Source: Sphingobacterium siyangense | Lineage (GTDB): Bacteria; Bacteroidota; Bacteroidia; Sphingobacteriales; Sphingobacteriaceae | Direction: 5' to 3' | Length of the DNA stretch: 64,000 nt | Assembly: GCF_007830445.1 (NCBI RefSeq) | Contig: NZ_VLKR01000020.1 | Location: 1-64,000 of the forward strand | Shown here: piece by piece, positions 10,001-18,520 of the stretch | Layout: every line of letters begins with the position of its first letter | Numbering within the stretch: the first letter of the stretch is position 1 | Position numbers and translations under genes: made by a program | Notes under the pieces: generated by a model | Databases searched by the model: none | Told to the model about the DNA's origin: nothing | Seen by the model: the letters and a program-made list of their open reading frames with translations, nothing else

Positions 10001-10176
10001 TTGTTAAAAATGCAAAAGTAGGGGTATCGGTCAATAATTTAGCCATGCTAAAGAGTTATGCAAATGGTGTAGATCCTGAATCTACCTATGCAATGAGCTC
10101 AAATGCTGTAGGATTTGAAAATCTATCTTTTCCGACATCTCGTTCTTATTTCTTAAACCTATCTATTGGCTTCTAA
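7066..10176 (+). CDS. SusC/RagA-family TonB-linked outer membrane transporter
   Basis: 1036 residues. Signal peptide ending in SLFAQQ, then a carboxypeptidase-regulatory-like/CNA-B-like domain (residues about 25-105), the linker LGEVVVTAMGVKREKRSLGY, a TonB plug with LAGKVSSLQVVKGSNGP, the NQPLIVVDGVPMDN segment and DIESMSVLKGGAASALYGSRASNGVILITTKSG (partial: VLKGGAASALYGSRA), all hallmarks of SusC. The remainder is the beta-barrel ending in an aromatic residue (SIGF). It imports oligosaccharides using TonB energy, with the lipoprotein encoded 11 bp downstream as its lid. The first 100 residues are almost the same as in the SusC at 13629 while the barrels differ, so the two modules arose by duplication and probably take different glycans. 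Confidence 0.96.
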   Translation: MSLFYKKTAGLALCTLFSATSLFAQQGISGTVSDAKGPIAGATISVKGTNRATQSTASGAFNIQAAQGETLRISLIGYKPQEIVVGTTKTINVSLTSDESTLGEVVVTAMGVKREKRSLGYSFQDIQGTALTDARENNIANALAGKVSSLQVVKGSNGPSSSSKIILRGFNSITGDNQPLIVVDGVPMDNFAGAKNNDFWNPSADMGSGLGDLNPEDIESMSVLKGGAASALYGSRASNGVILITTKSGKAKDGVGISYSTITGIENIFMTPKLQSDFSQGDGGVYGKLATGSWGEKITGQEVELWNGTKTNLKAYDNIGNFFKTGFNTTQNINFQQAVSDKVNVYSSATYLHDNSKSPGQKLNRLNLINRVNAKFGQRNQWTTDVKVQYMRNMAYNRAVGGVNGGNYYSQLLTFPRSLDITQFKPGMDELGVKQSWYLEDSGINPYWAANNKLSRDTRDRYLMNATVKYDFNDWLSADVRVGSDNYSTKYEDKTYTGSHINNSYGTGTDKFYENNYIASLQARKDNLFGKWGGSAAIYGQIMDRSRTSLSASAGNLRVPNLFTIGNNIGNPGITESINRKQINSIYGNIDINYDNIWYVSFTGRNDWTSTLHPNHNSYFYPSVSTSFVLSDLINKSGSMPSWFNFAKVRASYARTGRDMDAYQLYNTYIIGNDPNNNTTASKRDVLYDENVVNELQKSIEVGLETKFFNNRVGLDLTYYKNNSTNQLIDIPMNNLSGYRAFKANAGNILNEGFEITLNADVIRKENFRWNLNANVSRNFNKILELHPESKRMTLGGYDNFAIYAAENQRYGAIFGTKFLRVEDANSPYNGQLILSGTGLPQAKSNEAELLGDQTARALAGITNSFTFKNFGLSFQIDGRFGGKFFSGTQRALQASGSSAETVVNGSRDNFVVDGVILKNGAYEKSTVAVTPQDYWTTVSGASGNLGITEQNLYNATNVRIRNLQLNYSIPKSVLKSSIVKNAKVGVSVNNLAMLKSYANGVDPESTYAMSSNAVGFENLSFPTSRSYFLNLSIGF

Positions 10177-10187
10177 TCTGAATTATC

Positions 10188-12077
10188 ATGAAAAATACAC
10201 TATCAAAAATAGCGCTGGCAATATTATTAGTAAGCACAGCCACCTCCTGTACAAAACTAGAGGATATCAATATAGATCAAACTGCTGCAAATGACCAGCA
10301 AGTTAAACCAGAATATTTTTTAAACAACTCTATTATTGGAGCTCAGCAAGATCCCGGATTGGCCGAACGTTTATTTATTTATTCGTGGAAAACCGCTGCC
10401 CACCAGCAATATTTTAACTTTATCAATATCGGGCAGCAAAGTGATGACTATAATTCCTTGTACTGGTCAAGTATCTCAGGCTGGTTGAATAACGCTAACG
10501 CAACCATCGAAATTGCAGAGAAGAAAACTCAAAATGGCACGGCTGCTGTTTACAACCAAAATATGATACAGGTTGCCAGAATATGGCGAGCATACTTGTT
10601 AAGTGAGTTAAGTGACAATTTTGGCCCAATACCTACCAAAGGATTTCAAGGAGTCAATCCTGAATTTGATGCTGTCAAAGACGTTTATTATTATCTGTTG
10701 ACTGAATTAAAAGATGCTCAATCGAAAATCGATCCAGCTGTCAGCAATTCGGGTATCGAAAAATATGATGCCGCTTACGGTTTCAAATGGGACAATTGGA
10801 TCCGCTATGCGAACTCAATGCGTATGCGTTTGGCAATGCGCTTATCAGAGGTTGATGCAACGAAAGCAAAAACCGAATTTGAGGATGCTGTTAAAACGAA
10901 TAAATACATTGAAACAGCTGCACAAAACTTCGGCGTACAGGAAAAAGACGGTTGGGATCCACTAACGGGTGTAATGAGCCGTTCATGGAATACACAACTA
11001 CTATCTGCTACATTAAACAATATATTTATTGGATTGGGTGGCATCAAAACTGCTGATCAGTTTACAGAAACCGAAGTTTTAAGCAAAATCAAGAACGAAG
11101 ACGATTTTGGTATCCGTTATCTGGATAACTTCTCGACTATGTCAAATGACCCAAGCCAAGGTTATTACTTAGATGGGATTCCAAATAAAATGGATCCAAG
11201 AGCATACAAAGCTTTCTTTATTCCAGGTCATACATCCGACCCACAATATTGGACCAATGCTAGCAATCAGGATGCCCAAATCAAAAAACCAGACGGCACT
11301 ACATTGAATTTTAAAACTTCATACACATGGAATGCGTTTACGTCAGGTACATGGGGAGCTAAATCGTCAAATATGGTGCTTAGAGCACAAAATGGTCGTA
11401 TTCCAGGCATGATCAAAAAGTTCAGAACAAGCACACAAAAACGTTTATTCTTCGCTTCATGGGAAAGTTATTTTTTGATTGCCGAAGCGGCTTTGAGAGG
11501 TTGGAGCACTCCTATATCTGACAAAGTTGCCTATGAAAAAGGTATTTCAGAAAACTTTAACTACTGGGAAGTATCATCTTACCTCGGTCAATACTTAGCA
11601 TCAGAAAACTACAACCGTGTGGGAACTTCAGTAAAATATGATCATACAACGGAGCCTGCTGCGACCTTCACTGTCAAGTACAAAGACGGTTATACTAATG
11701 CTACAGGAACTGCCGCAATCAAGTATCCTGAAAATACGATCTATAAAAATGGAGCAATCAAGAACGATAAGTTGACAAAAATTATCACGCAAAAATATAT
11801 TGCCTCATTTCCATACTTATGCCTTGAGGCATGGAATGACCAACGTCGTTTAGGCCTTCCTTTCTTTGAAAATCCTGCTGTCGAAACGGCCATCGCAACA
11901 ATGCCACAATTGACAAGTGCAAATTACACAAAAAACCAAGTAGATTTCTTTCCACAAAGAACGAGCTATCCTTCATCATTTAGAAATGCTGATCAGGCAA
12001 ATTATGATAAAGCGGTATCCTTATTAGGTGGATCAGATGGCGTATTTACACCCCTATGGTGGGCTAAACAAAAATAA
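10188..12077 (+). CDS. SusD/RagB-family nutrient-binding lipoprotein (SusD-like_2 type)
   Basis: 629 residues. Lipoprotein signal with the lipobox Cys at residue 21 (LLVSTATSC), so surface-anchored. The sequence YANSMRMRLAMRLSEVD (about residues 207-223) is the typical SusD motif, as is the C-terminal QKYIASFPYLCLEAWNDQRR region. This matches the group annotated as SusD/RagB nutrient-binding outer membrane lipoprotein (PF12771-like), longer than classical SusD. It binds glycan at the cell surface and hands it to the SusC encoded 11 bp upstream. The module ends at the strong hairpin at 12091. The ligand cannot be read from sequence; the downstream fucosidase suggests a fucosylated glycan. Confidence 0.93.
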   Translation: MKNTLSKIALAILLVSTATSCTKLEDINIDQTAANDQQVKPEYFLNNSIIGAQQDPGLAERLFIYSWKTAAHQQYFNFINIGQQSDDYNSLYWSSISGWLNNANATIEIAEKKTQNGTAAVYNQNMIQVARIWRAYLLSELSDNFGPIPTKGFQGVNPEFDAVKDVYYYLLTELKDAQSKIDPAVSNSGIEKYDAAYGFKWDNWIRYANSMRMRLAMRLSEVDATKAKTEFEDAVKTNKYIETAAQNFGVQEKDGWDPLTGVMSRSWNTQLLSATLNNIFIGLGGIKTADQFTETEVLSKIKNEDDFGIRYLDNFSTMSNDPSQGYYLDGIPNKMDPRAYKAFFIPGHTSDPQYWTNASNQDAQIKKPDGTTLNFKTSYTWNAFTSGTWGAKSSNMVLRAQNGRIPGMIKKFRTSTQKRLFFASWESYFLIAEAALRGWSTPISDKVAYEKGISENFNYWEVSSYLGQYLASENYNRVGTSVKYDHTTEPAATFTVKYKDGYTNATGTAAIKYPENTIYKNGAIKNDKLTKIITQKYIASFPYLCLEAWNDQRRLGLPFFENPAVETAIATMPQLTSANYTKNQVDFFPQRTSYPSSFRNADQANYDKAVSLLGGSDGVFTPLWWAKQK

Positions 12078-12090
12078 TTTTTTTATAACA

Positions 12091-12123
12091 CTAGAAAAGC
12101 CGGCCTTGAGCCGGCTTTTCTAG
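12091..12123. terminator. Terminator of first ROK-SusC-SusD module
   Basis: 13-14-bp perfect inverted repeat CTAGAAAAGCCGG / CCGGCTTTTCTAG around a short loop, 13 bp after the SusD stop, followed by TTTA. The G+C stem with an adjoining T-run fits an intrinsic terminator. Confidence 0.9.
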
Positions 12124-12215
12124 TTTATCACAATATTGATCAGTATATTTGTTACAATTACACTTATTATTAATTCAAAAGAAGCATCCAATTCCCTTAA
12201 AAATAAAGAATCTAT

Positions 12216-12248
12216 CAAATTCTTTTTAAATTTTTTAAAAAGAATTTG
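12216..12248. promoter_or_regulatory. Palindromic operator candidate upstream of second ROK gene
   Basis: Perfect 15-bp arms (CAAATTCTTTTTAAA / TTTAAAAAGAATTTG) separated by TTT. The last four bases of the right arm are the TTTG (-33) element itself. It shares the core CTTTTTAAA-N3/4-TTTAAAAAG with 5775-5802. Most simply the binding site of the ROK protein encoded downstream. Confidence 0.7.
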
Positions 12249-12277
12249 GAACTTAAAATAAAGTATCTATATCTTTA
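12245..12277 (+). promoter_or_regulatory. Promoter of second ROK-SusC-SusD module
   Basis: TTTG at 12245-12248, 21-bp spacer, TATCTTTA at 12270-12277, the same -7 sequence as in the first module. Overlap of -33 with the palindrome would let a bound repressor exclude RNA polymerase. Confidence 0.6.
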
Positions 12278-12441
12278 TATATAAACTAAAAACAAACACA
12301 GAAAAACTCAATTGCCGCACACCTAAATTAAGTAGAGCAATTGAGCTAAAAACCAACTACCAATGATATTAAAAAAGTATAATATCATTATTGAAAACAT
12401 TAAAAACCAAATGATTACTCATTAATGAAGCTTAAGTAGAA

Positions 12442-13605
12442 ATGGTCCTAGAGATTTTAAGGAATTTGTATTATCGGCCTATGCAACCGATTGCAGACAT
12501 CGCGAACTCACTTTCACGAAGTATACCTTCTGTCACCAAACAAATCAACGAACTTCTTTCAAAGAATATCGTAGTTGAGAAAGGTTATGCTGCATCGACA
12601 GGCGGAAGAAAGGCTATGCAGTATATGATTAATGAAGATTTAAGCTATACAATCGCCAGCCTATCTATCGATCAATTCTATACAGCAATTACCTTATCAA
12701 ACCTTAAAGGGGATATTATCTCATCGCTAGAAAATCTTCCGGTTGATCTTCGAGATTCTGATGCAGCAAACGTACTATTAAAAACCGTAGATCGCTTTTT
12801 TTCTACAAATAATATTGATTTAAAACAGGTTATCGGCATAGGGATTAGCATGCCGGGCTTTGTCAATTCAGAAACAGGGTTAAATGAATCCTACAACAGT
12901 GATTCCCCCTTATATAATATAAAGGAACTCATCGAACAAAAGTTTAACGTGCCTGCAGTAATTGACAACGATTCACGCTGTGTCGCCTGGGCTGAGAAAA
13001 AATTTGGAAATGCACAAGATTCCTCGCACTCCCTTGTCATTAATCTTAATTGGGGAGTAGGTTTGGGTATTCTTATTAATGACGACATCTTTAAAGGAAC
13101 TTCTGGTTTTGCCGGTGAGTTCAGCCACATCCCTCTTTCAGACGAATTAACACTATGCTCTTGCGGTAAGAGAGGGTGCTTAGAAGTGGAAGCTTCTGTG
13201 AGCGCTGCCATCCGAAATATTGAAAAGGATATAAAGAACGGCGAATACTCTATATATGAAAAACTTGTAGAAGAATATGACAACAAAGCTGAAGCTCTTA
13301 TTGAATCCGTTCACATTGGTGATCAGATAGCCATCAATAATATCGGAAAAATTGGGTACTTATTAGGTAAAGGAATATCAACGTTGATACATATTCTCAA
13401 TCCGAACAAAATTATCATCAGTGGTCGTGGAGCGGAAATCGGTTATATCCTTGCGCCTCATATCCAAGTTGCAGTAAATGAATACAGCATTCCTAAAATA
13501 TCGAAGAAAACAAGCATTGAGATCTCCGACCTGCACAAAAGAGCGCAGCAACTCGGCACAACAGCATTAGTCATAGAAAAATACATCACAAACATTATTA
13601 ACTAA
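12442..13605 (+). CDS. ROK-family transcriptional regulator (NagC/XylR type), second copy
   Basis: 387 residues and clearly a paralogue of the ROK protein at 5874: the same winged HTH (ADIANSLSRSIPSVTKQI), the same GIGISMPGFVN, and a nearly identical zinc-site signature (HIPLSDELTLCSCGKRGC). The recognition-helix regions are similar (SKSTPSITKVI versus SRSIPSVTKQI), consistent with the two upstream palindromes sharing a core but differing in flanks. It is followed after 23 bp by a SusC gene. By family, a sugar-responsive repressor of its own operon; cross-regulation between the two modules is possible because the operators are so alike. Confidence 0.92.
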   Translation: MVLEILRNLYYRPMQPIADIANSLSRSIPSVTKQINELLSKNIVVEKGYAASTGGRKAMQYMINEDLSYTIASLSIDQFYTAITLSNLKGDIISSLENLPVDLRDSDAANVLLKTVDRFFSTNNIDLKQVIGIGISMPGFVNSETGLNESYNSDSPLYNIKELIEQKFNVPAVIDNDSRCVAWAEKKFGNAQDSSHSLVINLNWGVGLGILINDDIFKGTSGFAGEFSHIPLSDELTLCSCGKRGCLEVEASVSAAIRNIEKDIKNGEYSIYEKLVEEYDNKAEALIESVHIGDQIAINNIGKIGYLLGKGISTLIHILNPNKIIISGRGAEIGYILAPHIQVAVNEYSIPKISKKTSIEISDLHKRAQQLGTTALVIEKYITNIIN

Positions 13606-13628
13606 CGTTTTACACAAATACCTAAAAC

Positions 13629-16600
13629 ATGAGTCTATTTTACAAAAAAACTGCAGGATTAGCGTTATGTACACTATTTAGTGCTACATCACTCTACGCG
13701 CAGCAAAGCATTACTGGAACAGTTTCAGATGCTAATGGACCTATTTCTGGCGCTACGGTTACCGTAAAAGGGACAACTAGAGGCACACAAACAGCAGCAA
13801 ACGGGTCATTTACACTACAAGCTTCTAAAGGAGAGACATTACGAATATCCATTATTGGATACAAATCACAAGATATCGCAGTTGGCTCGACTAAAACGAT
13901 TAATGTAACCTTAACTTCTGATGCCTCTGCACTGGATGAAGTTGTCGTCACAGCGATGGGTATCAAACGGGATTCCAAAGCACTAGGATATGCAGTAAGC
14001 ACGATCAAAGCGGAAGAACTTACCAAAGCAGGAAATACCAACTTTGGTTCTGCGCTATATGGTAAAGTTGCCGGTCTAAAAATTACAACTGCACCAGGTG
14101 GAGCTTCCAGTGCCGTAAACGTTCAAATCCGGGGTATTAACTCCCTAAATTATCAACGTCAACCGCTCTATGTTGTAGATGGTGTCATCATCCGTAATGA
14201 TGAACAATACGGAACTAAAGGAGCCAATAACAACAACTATTGGGATGATCAACGTATCCGTGGTAATGGTATGTTAGATATTAATCCCGCGGATATTGAA
14301 AGTATGTCTGTATTAAAAGGATCTGCAGCAAGTGCGTTGTACGGATCAGATGCGGCAAGTGGTGTTATCGTAATTACAACAAAAAAAGGGATTAAAGGCC
14401 GAGGATTAGGCATTGATTTTAATTACAATGGTTCTATCGAACGTGCCGCATTTTTACCAAAATTCCAAAATATCTATGGACCTGGTTATGATGCAGCGAC
14501 CAATCTCGCGAATGGTGCTACCGAAGAGGGATGGATCGCTGATGCGAATTCACCATCAGGAAGACGTCCATACTTTCGTTCATATGGTAACTTTGGTCCA
14601 AAATTTACTGGCGAAGAGGTAAGCTGGTGGGATGGTACGACCAAGAAATACGAAGCGCGCGAAAACAACTTTAAAGATATCTTCGATACTGGTTATAATT
14701 CGAACATTAACTTTGCGATTTCCAATCAAACAGACAAAGTCAACTATCGTCTGAGCGGTACGCGCATGGATTACAAAAGTACCAGTCCGGGTTCAAAACA
14801 AAGCAGAAATACCTTCAACCTAAATAGTACGGTGAAGATGCATGAGAAATTATCATTGGATCTCGTAGCGAACTATACAAACACAAAAACACATAATCGT
14901 TCGGCATTACTCGGACAAGTCCTAGGATCCTATGGAGGTTTCTTTAGCCGTACGGAAGATATGTCTGTATTAAAAGAAAAATATCAAACTTCCGATGGGT
15001 ACAAGTATTCGGCCTTCGGTACGGGACGCGACGAAGATTTCAAATATACCATTCGACCATACAATTTGTTGGATTATTTCTGGTCCCAATATAAAAACAG
15101 TTATGACGAAACAGAAAACCGTTTATTAACGAGTGCTACCTTAAATTGGGAAGTCGTAAATCACCTTAAATTGAGAGGCCGTATCGGTAATGATTTCACT
15201 TCAGCTGCTATTACAAACAAACAATATAACGAGTATGCAACCCGTTATAATTCCACAACCAACAGCTCAGGAGGATTCAGTACATCAAAGGGACTGTACT
15301 CTATATTGTATGGTGATGTATTAGCAACTTATGCCAACAAAATAAATAGCGATTGGGATTACAGTGTAAGTGCTGGTTTCCAATCTAGGGAAGAGAACTA
15401 TGACGATCAATCGTCTACTACACAAAGCGGACTCGTAAAAGAGAACTGGTTTAGTATCAGCAATAGCTATGCACCAGCAACCACAACAAATGAGCGTAAG
15501 AAAAAAATAAAATATGCCTATTTCGGGATGGCCAATATTGGTTATAAGGGATTTGCTTATTTAGATGGTACATATCGCTCGGAATATTCCTCAACCATGC
15601 CTCCTGGCAACAACAACTACAAATACGGTTCAGTTAGCGGAAGTTTTATTTTTAGTGATGCTTTGGGGCTAAAGTCTGAAAAATTCAACTTTGGCAAATT
15701 GCGTGTTTCTTACGGTATTGTCGGAAATGATGCTGGAATTTATGTCGCAAATGTGGCGAACAGTCAAAATGCAATTGGTACAATCAATGGGTCAGTACCT
15801 TCTTTGACTTACAGCGGTAGCTATGGAAATTTAGAGCTAATGCCAGAAATGAAATATGAATGGGAATATGGTTTAGAATTGAAATTCCTAAAAAACAGAT
15901 TAGGGTTAGATATCAGCTACTATGACAACTACATTGACGATCAAATTTTAAATCTAACAACTGAAGCATCTGCGGGTGCAACTTCCCAATGGACAAATGT
16001 GGGTCGTATCTCCAATAATGGTCTCGAAGTGTCATTAACAGCAACACCTATCCAACATGAGAATTTTAGCTGGAATACCCGTCTAAACTATTCATTCAAT
16101 AGAACAATGGTGGATAAATTAAATACTGGCGGAGACGAGTTAGTTTTTTATAGTGCGGATGAGAATTCCTTAAAAGTCGTGGCCGAAGTCGGCAAGAAAT
16201 TAGGGAATATTTACGCCTATGATATAGCTAAAGATGAACAGGGGAATAATTTAATTTCCGATGAAGGTTATTATGTCATTGATAAAACAAAGTACAAATA
16301 TGTAGGAAATATATTACCAAAAGCAATTGGTGGTATGACCAATACATTCAACTATAAGAACTTTTCATTGGATTTCACGGTAGATTATCGTCTCGGTGGT
16401 AAAATGGTGTCTGAAAATCAAAAATACGCCATGGGAACTGGTGCGTATGAAAATACTTTGGAATACAGAGAAACGGGTGTTACCTTGGATGGTGTAAATG
16501 AGAAAACCGGAGCTAAAAATAATGTACACCTAAGCGCAGCAGAATATTACATGAATACCTTTGCTTGGGGAGCGGATTCATGGACCGAGAAAGGCGCGGT

Positions 16601-16853
16601 ATATGATAACTCTTTTGTCAAAATGCGGGAACTATCCGTTAGTTACCGAATTCCATCTTCTGTAACACAAAAGCTCAAATTAAATAATGTAAGAGTATCC
16701 TTATTGGGCCGAAATCTATTTTACTTCTACAGAACTCTTAAAAATATTGACCCAGAATCACCAGTTGGAAACCAATGGTGGTCACAAGGGGTAGATGTTG
16801 GTTCTAATACTGCAACAAGAAGTTTTGGATTTTCATTGAATGCTAATTTTTAA
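13629..16853 (+). CDS. SusC/RagA-family TonB-linked outer membrane transporter, second module
   Basis: 1074 residues. The signal peptide and CNA-B-like domain (residues 1-105) are almost the same as those of the SusC at 7066 (both begin MSLFYKKTAGLALCTLFSAT). The plug carries QPLYVVDGVIIRND and DIESMSVLKGSAASALYGSD. From the plug onward the sequence diverges strongly, especially in the barrel and loops. The last residues (FGFSLNANF) give the terminal aromatic expected of a barrel. The partner lipoprotein starts 12 bp downstream. Role: TonB-driven import of an oligosaccharide, probably a different one from the first module. Confidence 0.96.
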   Translation: MSLFYKKTAGLALCTLFSATSLYAQQSITGTVSDANGPISGATVTVKGTTRGTQTAANGSFTLQASKGETLRISIIGYKSQDIAVGSTKTINVTLTSDASALDEVVVTAMGIKRDSKALGYAVSTIKAEELTKAGNTNFGSALYGKVAGLKITTAPGGASSAVNVQIRGINSLNYQRQPLYVVDGVIIRNDEQYGTKGANNNNYWDDQRIRGNGMLDINPADIESMSVLKGSAASALYGSDAASGVIVITTKKGIKGRGLGIDFNYNGSIERAAFLPKFQNIYGPGYDAATNLANGATEEGWIADANSPSGRRPYFRSYGNFGPKFTGEEVSWWDGTTKKYEARENNFKDIFDTGYNSNINFAISNQTDKVNYRLSGTRMDYKSTSPGSKQSRNTFNLNSTVKMHEKLSLDLVANYTNTKTHNRSALLGQVLGSYGGFFSRTEDMSVLKEKYQTSDGYKYSAFGTGRDEDFKYTIRPYNLLDYFWSQYKNSYDETENRLLTSATLNWEVVNHLKLRGRIGNDFTSAAITNKQYNEYATRYNSTTNSSGGFSTSKGLYSILYGDVLATYANKINSDWDYSVSAGFQSREENYDDQSSTTQSGLVKENWFSISNSYAPATTTNERKKKIKYAYFGMANIGYKGFAYLDGTYRSEYSSTMPPGNNNYKYGSVSGSFIFSDALGLKSEKFNFGKLRVSYGIVGNDAGIYVANVANSQNAIGTINGSVPSLTYSGSYGNLELMPEMKYEWEYGLELKFLKNRLGLDISYYDNYIDDQILNLTTEASAGATSQWTNVGRISNNGLEVSLTATPIQHENFSWNTRLNYSFNRTMVDKLNTGGDELVFYSADENSLKVVAEVGKKLGNIYAYDIAKDEQGNNLISDEGYYVIDKTKYKYVGNILPKAIGGMTNTFNYKNFSLDFTVDYRLGGKMVSENQKYAMGTGAYENTLEYRETGVTLDGVNEKTGAKNNVHLSAAEYYMNTFAWGADSWTEKGAVYDNSFVKMRELSVSYRIPSSVTQKLKLNNVRVSLLGRNLFYFYRTLKNIDPESPVGNQWWSQGVDVGSNTATRSFGFSLNANF

Positions 16854-16865
16854 CCGTAATTAATC

Positions 16866-18446
16866 ATGAATAAATCATTTTATATATTATTATTTTTAAC
16901 GCTATCGACCCTTGGATTTACAGGATGTAAATCTGAATTGGAAGATGCGTTTAACAATCCGGATCAAACCACTGAGGCAAGTATTCCCGGCTTTTTCACC
17001 GATTTGTTAAATAACGATCGGGTTCGCCCATCGTATTGGCATTACAGAACATTTATTCTATCAAATCAAGCGATATATACGCAAACTGCTTCTTTTATTC
17101 CAAACAATACAATGTACCAGCCGAATGATAGTTATTCCTATGGCTATTGGACAGATTTCTATGCTCCCGGTGTACTTGGCGTTTACCGAAAAATGGAAGC
17201 TGCTTACGCGGAATTAACACCAGAAAATCAAGCGAAAGAAGAAATTTTCCTTCAGGCTGGTAAAGTGGTCATGTACGATGAAGCATCAAAACTCATCGAC
17301 AATTATGGTGATATTCCTTTTTCAGAAGCAGGGAGTTTACCGTTAACGAGCATTGCGAAAAAAGCGAAATTCGATGACCAAAAAGAGTTATACTATTCTT
17401 TTATAGATGATCTAAAAGCAATCAATACGTATTTTAGTGAAACTGCTACAACAGGTGATTTTTCAAAATTTGACATTCTAAATAGCGGTGGTATTGACAA
17501 ATGGAGACGTTATGCCAACTCTTTGCGTTTACGTTTATTAATGCGCATCTCCAATGTCGATGAAAGTAAAGCTAAAACAGAAGTTTTAGAAATGTTGAAT
17601 AATCCCAGCACATACCCATTAGTAGATGGTTCTGCAAATGCAAACTACCTTCCGGGAACTACGGATATTTTGCTTCAACCATTAACAACGTACACAGGTA
17701 CGTTGCGTCAAGCGTTAACAGAAGGAAATAATCAATACGCAACGGATTACATGTTAAATAAAACAATGAAACCCGCAAATGACCCACGTATTCCTGTATT
17801 TTACGATAAATTTGGTGTTACAAAAGATGGTGTATTTACCCCAAATAAGGAGTATAATGCGATGCCAATTACCTTCACTGAAAATGACATTTTAACAAAT
17901 TATCAAAAATATGCGGTGTTGGATTCTGCAACATTCTTTGATAATGCAAAACTACCGGGCATTGTTGCAACAGCATCTGAGACTAACTTTGCTAAAGCAG
18001 AAGCTTACTTAAGATGGGGAAGTGATACAGACGCAAAAGCAGCTTATGATCTAGCGCTTAAACAGTCCGTTACGTTCTATTATTACCTGAATAATTTAAA
18101 TACATCAGGTCTGAAAACAGAAACAAAACCTACTGATGCTGTAATCGCTGATTTTGTTGACAATTCAACAGCGAAATATACCGGAACTTCAACAGCAAAA
18201 TTAGAACTGATCTTGACCCAAAAATGGCTTCATTACGGATTCTTACAGGCGCAACATGCTTGGTCTGAATATAGGAGAACTGGTTATCCAAAAATTACGG
18301 TCTTAACAGCTGGAGCTGCAAATTATTCTACGCTTCCATTAAGATTTTTATATCCTACTGGAGAGATTTCCGTTAACTCCGAAAATTACGAAGCTGTTCG
18401 TTCAAAAGATACTAGAACAACCAAACTTTTCTGGGACGTTAATTAA
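16866..18446 (+). CDS. SusD/RagB-family nutrient-binding lipoprotein, second module
   Basis: 526 residues with the lipobox Cys at residue 21 (LGFTGC). The SusD motif WRRYANSLRLRLLMRISNVD is at about residues 215-235, and the C-terminus has the TQKWLHYGFLQAQHAWSEYRRTGYP segment (shortened here: WSEYRRTGYPK). About 100 residues shorter than the SusD of the first module and not closely similar to it outside the motifs, matching the divergence of the two SusC barrels. Acts as the surface lid of the SusC encoded 12 bp upstream. Followed by a strong terminator at 18469. Confidence 0.93.
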   Translation: MNKSFYILLFLTLSTLGFTGCKSELEDAFNNPDQTTEASIPGFFTDLLNNDRVRPSYWHYRTFILSNQAIYTQTASFIPNNTMYQPNDSYSYGYWTDFYAPGVLGVYRKMEAAYAELTPENQAKEEIFLQAGKVVMYDEASKLIDNYGDIPFSEAGSLPLTSIAKKAKFDDQKELYYSFIDDLKAINTYFSETATTGDFSKFDILNSGGIDKWRRYANSLRLRLLMRISNVDESKAKTEVLEMLNNPSTYPLVDGSANANYLPGTTDILLQPLTTYTGTLRQALTEGNNQYATDYMLNKTMKPANDPRIPVFYDKFGVTKDGVFTPNKEYNAMPITFTENDILTNYQKYAVLDSATFFDNAKLPGIVATASETNFAKAEAYLRWGSDTDAKAAYDLALKQSVTFYYYLNNLNTSGLKTETKPTDAVIADFVDNSTAKYTGTSTAKLELILTQKWLHYGFLQAQHAWSEYRRTGYPKITVLTAGAANYSTLPLRFLYPTGEISVNSENYEAVRSKDTRTTKLFWDVN

Positions 18447-18468
18447 GGCATACACTACATCTATCTAT

Positions 18469-18498
18469 AAGAAGGCCACCTTAGGTGGCCTTCTTTTT
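18469..18498 (+). terminator. Terminator after second SusD, directly before the fucosidase gene
   Basis: Perfect 12-bp repeat AAGAAGGCCACC / GGTGGCCTTCTT with a TTA loop, followed by a T-run. The fucosidase ATG is only 22 bp beyond it, so this hairpin either separates the genes or limits read-through into the enzyme gene. Confidence 0.88.
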
Positions 18499-18520
18499 AT
18501 CATTTTCATTATCTTTATCC

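Larger units (their letters stand above)
12078..12441. other. Intergenic region between the two ROK modules
   Basis: 364 bp holding, in order, a rho-independent terminator (12091-12123), a TTGTTACAAT element shared with the region before the first ROK gene (12149-12158), a 33-bp palindrome (12216-12248) and a promoter (12245-12277). The leader between promoter and the ATG at 12442 is about 160 nt, much longer than in the first module. No coding sequence seen. Confidence 0.7.

Noticed and set aside
18485..18520. Upstream GTG start of the fucosidase
   Set aside because: It lies inside the terminator hairpin and would put a second hydrophobic run before a normal signal peptide.
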